Positions 28,462 to 37,714 are shown, counted from the stretch's first letter. The stretch is 64,000 nt of DNA from Lysinibacillus sp. FSL W8-0992 (GCF_038008685.1 NZ_JBBOZQ010000001.1:3162001-3226000), one strand, 5' to 3'. Program-made: numbers and translations. The notes: generated by a model not told the origin, from the sequence alone.

Positions 28462-29817
28462 ATGAAATCACTAAAAGTAATCAAACAAAGTGGATCTTGT
28501 TGTACGCCTGCTACCGATATGGAGGTACAAAAGGGCATAAATAAATCCAATAATATTTTACCCATTGTAATAATTGGCGCTGGCCCAATTGGTTTAGCTA
28601 CAGCAGCTCATCTAGTAGAACAAAAGCAATCATTTATTTTATTAGAGGCAGGACAGGAAATAGCACATAATATTCGTAGTTGGGGGCATGTTACGTTATT
28701 TTCTCCATGGCGATATAACATCAATAAAGCTGCAAAAGCTTTATTAGAGCATTCTGATTGGGTACAACCTAATTTAGATAAGTTACCTACGGGACATGAA
28801 TTAATTGATCTGTATTTAAAACCTTTGGCAGAGTTAGGACAAATTAAGCCGAATATTCAATTAAACGCAAAAGTAATAGGGATTTCACGACAATTTAATG
28901 ACAAGATGAAGACAAAAGACCGAGTAAATCAATCCTTTAATGTTTATGTTGAAAAAGAGGACGACATCAAGGTCATAGAGGCGAGAGCTGTCATAGATGC
29001 GACAGGTACTTGGGGCAATCCAAACCCAGCAAATTCTACAGGAATATGGCTACAAAATGAAAAAGCATTAGCAAATCACATTGAGTATAGTATTCCAGAT
29101 ATAAATTCGAATTGTAAGAGATATGCCAATAAGAAGATTGCTGTTATTGGCGGTGGTCATTCAGCGATCAATACGTTATTGTCACTTGCAGAATTACAAA
29201 AAGAAAATCCTTCAACAAAGTTAGTATGGATTTTGCGAAAAAATTCTGTAGAAGACGCTTATGGTGGCGAAGAGAAAGATGCATTAGCAGCACGAGGCGC
29301 ACTCGGTTTCCGTATTCATGAATTAGTAGATACAGGTAAAGTTGAGGTAGTAATACCTTTCTATATTTCTCAGGTTAAAAAAGAAGAAAAAATTAATATT
29401 ATTGGTACTTTAAAAGGTAAACAGAACGTATTAACAGGATTCGATGAGCTTATTGTCAATGCAGGTAATCGTCCTAATTTTTCAATAAACAGTGAACTGC
29501 GCCTATCTATTGATTCAGCCACTGAAAGTGTGCAAGCATTAGCACCACTAATTGACCCTAATGAGCATAGTTGTGGAACAGTAAGAGCACATGGAGAAGA
29601 AATACTAAGACAACCAGAAAAAGGCTTCTATATTGTCGGTGCAAAAAGCTATGGCCGCGCACCAACATTTTTAATGGCAACAGGCTATGAACAAGTCCGT
29701 TCAATAACATCTTACTTATCTGGCGATGAGGAAGCATCTAAACGTGTGGAATTGGATCTTCCGGAAACAGGCGTATGTAGTATTAATCTTGCCAATCAAT
29801 CAAATACATGTTGTTAA
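28462..29817 (+). CDS. FAD/NAD(P)-dependent oxidoreductase of the arsenic operon
   Basis: This 451-residue flavoprotein has an FAD motif GAGPIGLATAAHL near residue 38 and a second dinucleotide motif IAVIGGGHSAINTLLSL near residue 230. That is the arrangement of flavin monooxygenases such as those found in some ars clusters (ArsO-like). ATG 28462 follows GAGGAG by nine bases. Unusual are vicinal cysteines at both ends (SGSCCTP near residue 11, NTCC at the C-terminus), which could bind As(III). It probably acts on arsenicals, but the reaction is not known from sequence. Confidence 0.82.
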   Translation: MKSLKVIKQSGSCCTPATDMEVQKGINKSNNILPIVIIGAGPIGLATAAHLVEQKQSFILLEAGQEIAHNIRSWGHVTLFSPWRYNINKAAKALLEHSDWVQPNLDKLPTGHELIDLYLKPLAELGQIKPNIQLNAKVIGISRQFNDKMKTKDRVNQSFNVYVEKEDDIKVIEARAVIDATGTWGNPNPANSTGIWLQNEKALANHIEYSIPDINSNCKRYANKKIAVIGGGHSAINTLLSLAELQKENPSTKLVWILRKNSVEDAYGGEEKDALAARGALGFRIHELVDTGKVEVVIPFYISQVKKEEKINIIGTLKGKQNVLTGFDELIVNAGNRPNFSINSELRLSIDSATESVQALAPLIDPNEHSCGTVRAHGEEILRQPEKGFYIVGAKSYGRAPTFLMATGYEQVRSITSYLSGDEEASKRVELDLPETGVCSINLANQSNTCC

Positions 29818-29824
29818 TGAATCG

Positions 29825-29858
29825 ACTGTTAGCAAAAGCTCACAGTGCTTTTTAGAAC
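29825..29858 (+). terminator. Weak terminator of the ars operon
   Basis: A 9-bp stem with one mismatch (ACTGTTAGC / GCTCACAGT) is followed by TTTTTAG. The duplicate locus at 21268 has a perfect counterpart. Confidence 0.55.
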
Positions 29859-30247
29859 AACAAGAGGGAAATGTGATGGTAGGGGATGAAAGACATCATG
29901 CAATAATAGAGGGGTAGATTAGATTGCCTTCACCAGTCCCTACACGCGCTGTTGGATCTATTTATTTGTTTGCACACTATCGCTGTTGGATAATTTAATA
30001 AGGATTAAATACAGGAGATTGTTAAATGAGTTTTTGTTCATTGTAATGAATAGGGGATAACATAGGGGGCACATTCTTAACGAGATAGGTATGTACAATT
30101 CATCCACTAATATAGTGAAAAAAAGACTGAAGTCAAAGTCAAATATCTTTGGTTTTGACTTCAGTCTACAATTTGAATTATGCAGGCTATTATATGTAAT
30201 ATTTAGTGACCGAAGCAGTAGTAAATTGTTGTAGTGTAGCTTGTCAT
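29859..30247. other. Gene-free stretch
   Basis: No supported gene was seen. It holds the minus-strand terminator at 30117-30167 for the following gene. Confidence 0.4.
30117..30167 (-). terminator. Terminator of the DUF6241-like gene
   Basis: A 14-bp perfect stem (30124-30137 with 30154-30167) is followed by seven T on the minus strand. Confidence 0.8.
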
Positions 30248-30709
30248 TCATCTATCAAAGAGCGAATGTAGTAGTTTATTATCATCTTCAACTGTTGAAA
30301 AATCATTTTCTTTCCAACGTTTTAATATATCTATATATGTTTCACTATGAAAAAAGACGGCTTTCTCTTCTTCAGCTATCTGTATTAAATTATCAATTCT
30401 TTGCGCTGTTATCTCTATTGAACCTTCATTTGCATGTGTATCGAGCTTTTGGTACGTCATCTTTAGCATCACTTCTTGTACTAGACGCTCATTAAACGTT
30501 TTATCTCCACTTTTCCAATCATCAAGCATTGCGGCATGAACACCATCTACCCAAGATAAATCTCGAGTCTTTGATGTAATAGATTCTTCTCTATTATCTT
30601 CGGCAATGTCTGAATCTTTCTCTTTATCATTTTTATTAATAACCCAAAATACACTTACACTTAATACTACAACTACAAATAGAAGAATCCATTTATAGCT
30701 TTTTTTCAA
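30248..30709 (-). CDS. Membrane-anchored hypothetical protein (DUF6241-like)
   Basis: This 153-residue protein has one N-terminal membrane segment (WILLFVVVVLSVSVFWVI), an acidic linker, then a helical extracytoplasmic domain. The segment VQEVMLKMTYQKL and ITAQRIDNLIQI resembles, from memory, DUF6241 of Bacillales. TTG 30709 is the start, seven bases after GAGGTG. Function is unknown. Confidence 0.65.
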   Translation of the reverse strand: MKKSYKWILLFVVVVLSVSVFWVINKNDKEKDSDIAEDNREESITSKTRDLSWVDGVHAAMLDDWKSGDKTFNERLVQEVMLKMTYQKLDTHANEGSIEITAQRIDNLIQIAEEEKAVFFHSETYIDILKRWKENDFSTVEDDNKLLHSLFDR

Positions 30710-30776
30710 TTCTAATCACCTCTATGTACAAGTTTCTCATAACAATTATCCCAAATTTATTGTGGTCAAACAAGCG

Positions 30777-30802
30777 AAAAGTCTCCTACTTACGTAGGAG
30801 AC
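30777..30802 (-). terminator. Terminator of the tandem paralog operon
   Basis: A perfect 9-bp stem (GTCTCCTAC / GTAGGAGAC, 30781-30789 with 30794-30802) is followed by TTTT on the minus strand. Confidence 0.7.
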
Positions 30803-30825
30803 GAAGGTGTTTTTATTTAGTTCTA

Positions 30826-31182
30826 TTAACGCTCGAAAGCATTTGTCGATGCGATATCTATTAGGTATTTGTAGTTTGCATCGGCATATATTTTTGCTAT
30901 AACTCGTACAAGTATACCTTTCTTATTACGATAAAGACGACCGTTCATGCCACTAATCCTCGAATCTTCCCAGAAGCCAGGACGATGGACAGCAACCTCA
31001 ACCCAAGCCTGATACTGATTCGCTTCTTCTAAAATTAATTCAACATAACCTCGAATCATTACATCTTCTCCTGGCTGACCTCTTAGTGATACGGCAACGT
31101 AGTTTCCACTATTTCTTGCACAAACGAAAAGCTTTGCTCTTTTGCCCTGTGATGTGATTACGCTATTTTCATAACATACCAA
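30826..31182 (-). CDS. Unknown small protein, tandem paralog B
   Basis: This 118-residue protein is clearly related along its whole length to its upstream neighbour (31218-31583): both have CYENSV, TSQGKRAKLFVCARN, VSLRGQPGEDV, IRGYV, LEEANQY, AWVEV and YKYLI-IASTNAF. It has no signal peptide or membrane segment. Alternating polar and hydrophobic residues suggest a beta-rich fold. TTG 31182 is the start, with GGAGGAG seven bases upstream. No family was recognised. It is the second gene of a two-gene unit. Confidence 0.7.
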   Translation of the reverse strand: MVCYENSVITSQGKRAKLFVCARNSGNYVAVSLRGQPGEDVMIRGYVELILEEANQYQAWVEVAVHRPGFWEDSRISGMNGRLYRNKKGILVRVIAKIYADANYKYLIDIASTNAFER

Positions 31183-31217
31183 AATATATCTCCTCCAAAT
31201 GTAATATTTTTGTTGCT

Positions 31218-31583
31218 TTATTGACGAACGAAAGCATTAGTGGATGCTATACCAATTAGATATTTGTAATTTGCATCAGAATATATTTTTACAATAACTC
31301 GCACTATGCTCTTTCCAGGATAGTAAGGATGGAAAATCCTTGCGGTTTTGTCTTTAATAGTAGAATCTTTCCATAACCCTTCATTTTGGGAAGAAACCTC
31401 AACCCAAGCGTCATACTGATTCGCTTCTTCTAAAACTAATTGAACATAACCTCGAATCACTACATCTTCTCCTGGTTGACCTCTTAGTGATACGTCAACA
31501 TTGATTCCATTGTTTCTTGCACAAACAAAAAGCTTTGCTCTTTTGCCCTGTGACGTGTTTACGCTATTTTCATAACATGTCAT
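31218..31583 (-). CDS. Unknown small protein, tandem paralog A
   Basis: This 121-residue protein is the promoter-proximal copy of the pair, 35 bases from paralog B. AGGAGGAG precedes ATG 31583. The first and last thirds are most alike between copies; the middle (FWEDSRIS versus LWKDSTIKD and the next 15 residues) differs, so that part may carry specificity. Two cysteines (CYENS, CARN) are conserved in both. Function is unknown. Confidence 0.72.
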   Translation of the reverse strand: MTCYENSVNTSQGKRAKLFVCARNNGINVDVSLRGQPGEDVVIRGYVQLVLEEANQYDAWVEVSSQNEGLWKDSTIKDKTARIFHPYYPGKSIVRVIVKIYSDANYKYLIGIASTNAFVRQ

Positions 31584-31967
31584 TATTTTGTCTCCTCCTA
31601 GATTGTTATATTGTGATTTGTAGTTCGAACTAACAATTTATAAAGGTACATTCGTTTAAAAAAAACAACTTATGAACCAAAAATTTTTTAGTAAAAGGAA
31701 ATACCTTCAGTGTCGGACGATATAAAATATGGCAAGTTGAATTTTTTGAATTACAAAATTACGCTTAATAAGCGTAAACATAACGTTGGTTGCGCTTATT
31801 TATTATTGACAAACAATAAGTTTTCTGTGAAAGCATGATAAATTTGCAGTGCATCGCTTTTGGAGTACGACTAGTTAATTTAGAATTAAGAAAATATTCA
31901 CATGCTATGCAACTAATTGCTATCTAAAATACTCTAACGATATGTAAAGGGAGAAGAGGTGTTAAAA
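31584..31967. other. Intergenic region between divergent units
   Basis: No gene was seen. A small inverted repeat (ACGCTTAATAAGCGT at about 31762) and a second GCGCTTATTTATTATT segment are visible. The promoter of the sigma-factor gene must lie here, but no convincing ECF-type self-promoter was found. Confidence 0.35.
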
Positions 31968-32486
31968 ATGGAATATGCATTACTAGTTACAAAAGCGCAA
32001 AAAGGAGATGGGGAGGCGTTTATTCAGTTAATAAAGCAATACGAAATGATTCTTTATCGTACGGCAAAGGCATTCGGTCTACAAGATGAAGATATAGCAG
32101 ATTTATTGCAAGAGACCGTATTAACTGCATTTGAAAAAATAGCTACTTTAAAAGAGGCGCAATATTTTAATACATGGATTTGCCGCATCTTATTGAACAA
32201 TTGTTATCGCTTTATGAAGCAGCATAAGCAGGTAATGTCACTTGATACAGAAACATTAAATGAATTGGCTCATCATGATTGTTTACCCATTGAGTTAGAA
32301 GATGCATTAAACAGCTTAGAAGCAAATTATCGTATTGCATTAACACTTTATTATGTTAACGGTTTAACAACTAAGGAAATTAGTGAATTACTACATGAAC
32401 CAGAAGGTACAATTAAATCCAGAATTTCGAGGGCAAAACAGTTTTTAAAAAACGACTATTATTTAGAGGAGGCGCAATTGCTATGA
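31968..32486 (+). CDS. ECF-type RNA polymerase sigma factor
   Basis: A sigma-70 family protein of 172 residues with region 2 (FIQLIKQYEMILYRTAKAFG, DIADLLQETVLTAFEKI) and region 4 (LTLYYVNGLTTKEISELLHE, GTIKSRISRAKQFLK). ATG 31968 has AGAGG eight bases upstream; GTG 31959 is possible. It overlaps the next gene by four bases (ATGA). The downstream DUF4179 protein is the usual anti-sigma partner, so it should be released by an envelope signal. Confidence 0.92.
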   Translation: MEYALLVTKAQKGDGEAFIQLIKQYEMILYRTAKAFGLQDEDIADLLQETVLTAFEKIATLKEAQYFNTWICRILLNNCYRFMKQHKQVMSLDTETLNELAHHDCLPIELEDALNSLEANYRIALTLYYVNGLTTKEISELLHEPEGTIKSRISRAKQFLKNDYYLEEAQLL

Positions 32487-33496
32487 AAAACAGTATCGAG
32501 GAACGCTTACAGCACGAATTGAATAAAGAGCAAGAGTTACCACAATCAGTGCGAATAGCTTTTGATCAATCCTATGAACAGATTCGTCAGCAATCAAAGA
32601 AAAAAACTAAAAATTCTTGGCTTAAACCTGTAACAGCCGCAGTAGCAACAATTGCACTAGCTACTGCTGTAATGTTTTCAAATGATAAAGTTCTAGCAAA
32701 ATTACAATCCTTTTTCGGATTAAATGATCCTGGGATAGAGATAGCGAGTGATCATGGCGATGTGCAATATGTGGCACAATCACAGCAATCAGAAGATGTT
32801 ACTATTACACTGGAGCATTTTTTTGCTGATGCATATCGATTAGCTATGCAGTTAAATATCAAATCGGATCATATACAAATGGACGACTTGTACGATATGA
32901 ACATAGAATATCGCCTTTATAACGAACAAGGTGAAGAAATAGATGCTTTCGTATCCGATACGAAACCAAAAGTAGGGCCAGGAATTTTTAGTAGTGGCGA
33001 GTTTAAATTGAGTAATGTAAATAAACATGCTGCAACATTAGAAATGCTGATAGAGTCTAGTACAAAAGCTGTTCCTTCTTTAGATGGTGCGAAAATAGTC
33101 ATTGAAACGGTCAATTTTTCAACCAAACAAGAGGGTATCATTTCAGTGGACGGAGAATGGGCATTTGATTTAAAGCCTGCGACAGTTGAATCTCAAGTCT
33201 TTGTTGCAGAAAATGAGGTGGCAGGTCTTGAGTTACAGCAAGCTACATTAACTAACGGTTCGTTGCATATATCCTTAAAAATCAGCCAAAATATTGAAGA
33301 TGAAAATTACATTATGGATACAAAACTATTAACTGACAGTAAAGAAGCGTTCTATGCAAATGCTGCAAATGTTGAACGCACGAACGATTATACAATTATT
33401 AATTTAGTATTTCCTTATAGTATATGGAAAAAACAAAAAACTCTTTTGTTATCTGTAAATGGTTACGAAAAATTGAAATTAGTGGAGAAAGAATAA
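32483..33496 (+). CDS. DUF4179-containing anti-sigma-type membrane protein
   Basis: This 337-residue protein has a cytoplasmic N-terminus of about 50 residues, one membrane segment (VTAAVATIALATAVMFS), and an extracytoplasmic domain typical of DUF4179 (LQSFFGLNDPGIEIASDHG then QSEDVTITLEHFFAD). Translational coupling with the ECF sigma gene suggests it binds and controls that factor. The signal is unknown. Confidence 0.85.
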   Translation: MKNSIEERLQHELNKEQELPQSVRIAFDQSYEQIRQQSKKKTKNSWLKPVTAAVATIALATAVMFSNDKVLAKLQSFFGLNDPGIEIASDHGDVQYVAQSQQSEDVTITLEHFFADAYRLAMQLNIKSDHIQMDDLYDMNIEYRLYNEQGEEIDAFVSDTKPKVGPGIFSSGEFKLSNVNKHAATLEMLIESSTKAVPSLDGAKIVIETVNFSTKQEGIISVDGEWAFDLKPATVESQVFVAENEVAGLELQQATLTNGSLHISLKISQNIEDENYIMDTKLLTDSKEAFYANAANVERTNDYTIINLVFPYSIWKKQKTLLLSVNGYEKLKLVEKE

Positions 33497-34029
33497 GCTA
33501 GTATTCAAATCCTTCATCAAGCCTTATAAATTTGGAAATGGATAAATGGTATCATACATCTGTCTATCAAATTATTTATAGTCAGTAGGGTTGCGAATCC
33601 TAACATTAAAGAGGTAATATTCACAAACAAAACATGCCCATAATCATAATTTAACGAACTTAATAGTCTCTCAGTAAATTTTACATTTGAATAGTAGCTT
33701 ATTGTTATAAGTAAAAGGCTATTATTTCGCGCTGTGAGAGCGATTGAGATGGGTAAGAGTACGTAGAACTGAATCTCGATGCGTTTTATCGCGTTGTTAT
33801 TATTGTTAAAATTAAGCATGAAATTAAAATTCTGCAAATAAACGCTGACATGAATCTACGGACAACCGAAAAGGCATTAAATTCTTGTCCAAATTCACAT
33901 TCAAAAAAAACGAGACAAACTTGTTATATTTCAATAAGAAATAGTAGTTGATGGATAAGAACAATCGCAGTGGGATAAAATATTTGTGAACTTAAAAAGT
34001 TCAAATTTCAAGGATTGGGAGGACTAAAT
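33497..34029. other. Gene-poor stretch
   Basis: A minus-strand open frame at 33517-33837 has hydrophobic segments but starts at TTG with no ribosome site, so it is not called. No terminator or repeat stands out. Confidence 0.35.
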
Positions 34030-34377
34030 ATGTCATCTGAAATGGGAGAAATACCTCGTACTGCTCGAGACATTAACGACGGAATTGTACATTTTGGTGG
34101 GCAAGCTGAGAGTGTTTTTAGTTCATTAGCTGAACAAGCACGACTTTCAATACAAAAGAAAGCAGACGACCTAGCTGCACAGTACCTTGATAATAAACCT
34201 AATCCAGACTATTATGAATGTGTTGAAAGTGTAGCAGAGGGAGTTTTGACAGCAGGGAACGAAATAAAGGCTAGCAGTGGTTCTTGGGGAGAATCGGTAG
34301 ATGCAGCACTTGAGGCTGGGGTTGGAACTACCGCAGCAAAAATAGCTTGTAAAAGAATATCGATGGCTGAACATTAA
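34030..34377 (+). CDS. Small hypothetical protein, 115 residues
   Basis: This protein starts at ATG 34030, eight bases after GGGAGG. It is predicted helical, slightly acidic and rich in Ala, Gly and Ser, with segments FGGQAESVFSSLAEQARLS and ESVDAALEAGVGTTAAKIAC. There is no signal peptide or clear membrane span, and one pair of well-separated cysteines. It stands alone with its own terminator. No family was recognised. Confidence 0.65.
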   Translation: MSSEMGEIPRTARDINDGIVHFGGQAESVFSSLAEQARLSIQKKADDLAAQYLDNKPNPDYYECVESVAEGVLTAGNEIKASSGSWGESVDAALEAGVGTTAAKIACKRISMAEH

Positions 34378-34382
34378 TTTTA

Positions 34383-34416
34383 AAAAAGCGTAGGCGTAAC
34401 ATGCTTATGCTTTTTG
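34383..34416 (+). terminator. Terminator of the 34030 gene
   Basis: A 13-bp stem with two to three G-U pairs (34383-34395 with 34403-34415), its A side and T side forming the usual A-stem-T pattern. Confidence 0.75.
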
Positions 34417-34464
34417 CTATTTATTGATTTCTTTTATCCTCTCCGCATAGCAATAAATTTGCAT

Positions 34465-34493
34465 AAAAAACGCAGCTAATAGATAGCCACGCT
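34465..34493 (-). terminator. Terminator of the YheE-type gene
   Basis: On the minus strand the stem CGTGGCT / AGCTGCG (two G-U pairs) is followed by TTTTTT. Confidence 0.65.
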
Positions 34494-34510
34494 TGATAGT
34501 GTTATAAACG

Positions 34511-34717
34511 TTAACTCATCAAATTGTGAACGTGAGCTTCAATGGATTTAAGTTGATCTTTGTTAATTTTACTATGAGGTTGTGGTTGAAACCATTGAAC
34601 TTCATTATCATGAAAGATTCCTCTATAGTCATTCCCCTCAATGTTTATTTTAAATTGAAAACGTTCGTGAATGTGACCTTCAAACAACGGTGTAATTACC
34701 TCAAAATTTTGTAGCAT
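34511..34717 (-). CDS. yheE: YheE/DUF5342-type small protein
   Basis: A 68-residue protein with FQFKINIEGNDYRGIFHDNE and VQWFQPQPHS, which resemble Bacillus YheE (DUF5342) from memory. AAAGGAG lies nine to ten bases before ATG 34717. It is soluble and of unknown function. It forms a single-gene unit. Confidence 0.7.
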   Translation of the reverse strand: MLQNFEVITPLFEGHIHERFQFKINIEGNDYRGIFHDNEVQWFQPQPHSKINKDQLKSIEAHVHNLMS

Positions 34718-34856
34718 AATGACAATCTCCTTTCTTCTTTTTTGTTGAATTTTTAGTATTCCCTGAACTAATTTGCTTATGTCCTCATATTAACAACGTA
34801 TAATAAATAATAAGGCGAAAAAAATTAGAATTTCATAAGAGTAAAACAACGAAGTA

Positions 34857-34886
34857 TATCTTTTAAGTTTCATAACTTAAAAGATA
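34857..34886. repeat. Perfect 13-bp inverted repeat before the S9 peptidase gene
   Basis: TATCTTTTAAGTT (34857-34869), loop TCAT, AACTTAAAAGATA (34874-34886). It has no T-run, lies about 120 bases before the peptidase start and could be an operator for an unlinked regulator. Confidence 0.5.
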
Positions 34887-35004
34887 CATACATATATGAA
34901 GATGTAGGAGCATTAATTATATCTTATTATACATTAAAGAGTAATAATGGTATTTTATAAATAGGTAGACTTTTCACGCAATTAAAAAAGTAGGAGGTTT
35001 CATT

Positions 35005-36804
35005 ATGATATCTTTTTCTAAACCAGATGTAGAACAGTTTTTACGAACATTTTCGATTGGTGATTTTGCGGTTAGTCCAGATGAAAAACAACTAGTTTTC
35101 AGTACAAATTTAAGTGGCAAGTATAATTTATGGGCCATGAATTTACCAAATACGTTCCCGACGCAGCTTACTTTTATTGACCAAAGCTGTCATGGCCTTC
35201 TCTATGATAAACAAGGGCGATTCATCATTGCTGGTTTTGACCATAATGGGGATGAAAATACGCAATTTTATGGACTTCCACTTCAAGGTGGGACAATGAA
35301 GAAAATTATTTATGAAGAAGGAACTCGCAATGTTGGACCAATTTTATCAGAAGATGGGACCAAGCTATATTATACTTCTTCGAAAGATAATCCAACGTAT
35401 TTAAATGCTTATGTCTATGACTTGGTGACTGATAAGGAAGAAACAGTTCTTGTGGGAAAAGATGCGCCCACTTTTTTACTCGATTTTAGCCCGAATGAAG
35501 AGGTAGCCCTCTACTATAAACATTTTGCTAATACGTATACACTCCTATACGCCAAACGAGGAGAGGAACATATTCTTCTAACACCGCTAACAGATCAACA
35601 ACATACGGTCAGTGACGCAGTTTTTGTATCCGATGAGCTCATCTATTTATTAACGAATTACGATGCTGATTTTACGTATTTGGCTTCGTATAATTTAGAG
35701 ACAAATGAGTTTGTAAAATTGAAAGATTTAGAGAATGAAAGCTTTACTACGTTGAAATATAACAAAGAAAAGCATTGCCTGTATTTAATCAGTGAAAAAG
35801 GAGTAGAAGATCATTTATACATGCATGATTTGCTTTCGGATAATTGGGAAGAACTAGATTCACCATGCAGTGTCATTGAAAAACTGATAGTCACAAAATC
35901 CGGTAATTTGTATTTATTAGGAAGAGGGGCTACAAAGCCGCATAATATTTATCAACTGAAGGAAAATGGTTGGACATCTTTAACGGAATACACAGTTCCA
36001 GGTGTAGATCAAAGCGAATTAGTTGAACCAGATGTGATCACTTATTCTTCCTTTGATGGACTTGAAATAGAGTCCTTATTTTTCAAAGCTAAAAAGGAAA
36101 ATGATAATGGTGAAATCATCTTTTGGCCACATGGTGGTCCGCAAGCTGCAGAGCGTAAATTTTTTAGAGCTTCCTTCCAATTCTTTTTAAATCATGGGTA
36201 TAGCATCTTTGCTCCAAATTTCCGTGGTTCTACAGGCTATGGATTGGCTTTCATGAAAATGGTAGAAGGAGATTGGGGACACGGTCCACGTCTTGATAAT
36301 GTGGCTGGACTCGACTGGCTCATAGAAAATGGATACGCGGAAAAAGGCAATATTTTATTGATGGGGGGAAGTTATGGAGGTTACATGGCCTTATTGCTTC
36401 ACGGTAGACATGCTGATTATTTCAAAGCCGTAGTGGATATATTTGGTCCATCTGATTTGTTCTCATTTATCAACTCGGTTCCTGAAGACTGGAAGCCAGT
36501 TATGGATCAATGGGTAGGAAACCCTGAAAGAGACAAGCAAAAACTTATTGAATACTCACCATTTACGTATCTAGAAACTATGGTGAAACCAATGCTAGTT
36601 ATCCAAGGAGCGAATGATCCCCGTGTTGTGAAAGAGGAGTCTGATCAAATCGTGCAAGCCTTAAAAGAAAAAGGTCGTGATGTCGAGTACATGCTTCTTG
36701 AAGACGAAGGACATGGGTTCTCTAAAAAAGAAAATGAAATTGCTGTTTATCAAAAAATCCTCTCATTTTTGAATCAATTCGTTGAATCTAAAGTGAAAGC
36801 GTAA
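35005..36804 (+). CDS. S9-family serine peptidase (acylaminoacyl-peptidase type)
   Basis: This 599-residue cytoplasmic protein has an N-terminal beta-propeller of about 340 residues (repeats such as SPDEKQLVFSTNLSGKYNLW) and a C-terminal alpha/beta hydrolase domain. The catalytic triad is visible: Ser456 in GGSYGGYM, Asp538 in GANDPRVV and His570 in EGHGFS. The oxyanion motif WPHGGPQ is present. It should cleave short peptides. AGGAGG precedes ATG 35005. Confidence 0.93.
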   Translation: MISFSKPDVEQFLRTFSIGDFAVSPDEKQLVFSTNLSGKYNLWAMNLPNTFPTQLTFIDQSCHGLLYDKQGRFIIAGFDHNGDENTQFYGLPLQGGTMKKIIYEEGTRNVGPILSEDGTKLYYTSSKDNPTYLNAYVYDLVTDKEETVLVGKDAPTFLLDFSPNEEVALYYKHFANTYTLLYAKRGEEHILLTPLTDQQHTVSDAVFVSDELIYLLTNYDADFTYLASYNLETNEFVKLKDLENESFTTLKYNKEKHCLYLISEKGVEDHLYMHDLLSDNWEELDSPCSVIEKLIVTKSGNLYLLGRGATKPHNIYQLKENGWTSLTEYTVPGVDQSELVEPDVITYSSFDGLEIESLFFKAKKENDNGEIIFWPHGGPQAAERKFFRASFQFFLNHGYSIFAPNFRGSTGYGLAFMKMVEGDWGHGPRLDNVAGLDWLIENGYAEKGNILLMGGSYGGYMALLLHGRHADYFKAVVDIFGPSDLFSFINSVPEDWKPVMDQWVGNPERDKQKLIEYSPFTYLETMVKPMLVIQGANDPRVVKEESDQIVQALKEKGRDVEYMLLEDEGHGFSKKENEIAVYQKILSFLNQFVESKVKA

Positions 36805-36892
36805 TGATGCGTTCGTTGGAAAAAAGAACCCCCAACTGAGAAGATACAATGAGATTTAAAAAATCTTTCTTTAAGTAATGGTTGGAAGTTAA

Positions 36893-36930
36893 TGAAAAAG
36901 ACTAGGTTCTACAATCGTAGGACCTAGTCT
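36893..36930 (-). terminator. Terminator of yqhV
   Basis: A 14-bp stem with one G-U pair (36899-36912 with 36917-36930) is followed by TTTTTC on the minus strand. Confidence 0.8.
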
Positions 36931-36947
36931 CAATTGAAACTTTATTA

Positions 36948-37223
36948 TTACTTAATATGTGAGCTAATAAGAATAAGTGTAATTCCAGTAAATAGGCAAA
37001 TGATTCTCGTCACAGGAATTTTATCAGCTAGTCCAAATAATGCAATTGCAGTCGTTACGATTAAAACTGTTGGACCAACCAATGCAAGCATTGTATTAAT
37101 ATAGAAAGCTTTTTCTAAACTATTATACTTTAGCATTAAAAATCCAGCACTTACTTCAATACTCCCAGATAATACGCGTAAAATAACCATAGCAAGAATA
37201 GATTTTTCAATAATCGCCATCAT
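36948..37223 (-). CDS. yqhV: YqhV-family (DUF2619) membrane protein
   Basis: A 91-residue protein with three hydrophobic segments. The pattern MVILRVLSGSIEVSAGFLML ... INTMLALVGPTVLIVTT matches YqhV of B. subtilis, a gene next to the spoIIIA operon there. Here it is isolated. The ribosome site (AGGAT just before the double ATG) is weak. Function is unknown. Confidence 0.8.
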   Translation of the reverse strand: MMAIIEKSILAMVILRVLSGSIEVSAGFLMLKYNSLEKAFYINTMLALVGPTVLIVTTAIALFGLADKIPVTRIICLFTGITLILISSHIK

Positions 37224-37714
37224 CCTATCTTTATAAGTAATTTTCGCTTATATTTTAATTCCATCATTAGAAATAATTATAGACTTCTGTTTTAATGAAA
37301 TATTAACATCAATATATGTATGATTCTAATCAAATAGAATCAGTTTGATATATCCATATTCTGCTTTTAAAAATACATATAATAAAACCAAAAGATTTAT
37401 GGGGATTTTTAAAATATGGAGACCTACAAGTATATCAATTGAACAAAAAATATGTTTTCGAAAATTTTATTTTCAGCTATTTTTGTCAACAACTTTTTTA
37501 GTATGCCAGGCATGTCTGCAATCTATCGAGTGCAAGTTTTAAACCGAACTTATTAGCAAAGCATAAGGCGTTCGTGGTGACGTTAAATCTGAAGGTTTAC
37601 GTTTGGGGGCTTAATAATACGATTTATTACTTTCAATAGTGCAAAATGTTACATAAAAAACGTGTTCTAAAATTTTCACTTCAAGCCATGTTACTAATTG
37701 TGAGTATATATATC
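37224..37714. other. Gene-free stretch before merR
   Basis: No supported gene. A plus-strand frame at 37345-37542 has no ribosome site and a composition unlike protein. The region is AT-rich. Confidence 0.35.

Noticed and set aside
29958-30251. Minus-strand open frame of 97 codons
   Set aside because: It covers the DUF6241-like gene's terminator and has no ribosome site.
33517-33837. Minus-strand open frame of 106 codons with hydrophobic segments
   Set aside because: Starts at TTG without any ribosome site, composition follows the AT-rich DNA, and no family was recognised.
37345-37542. Plus-strand open frame of 65 codons before merR
   Set aside because: No ribosome site and no protein-like pattern.
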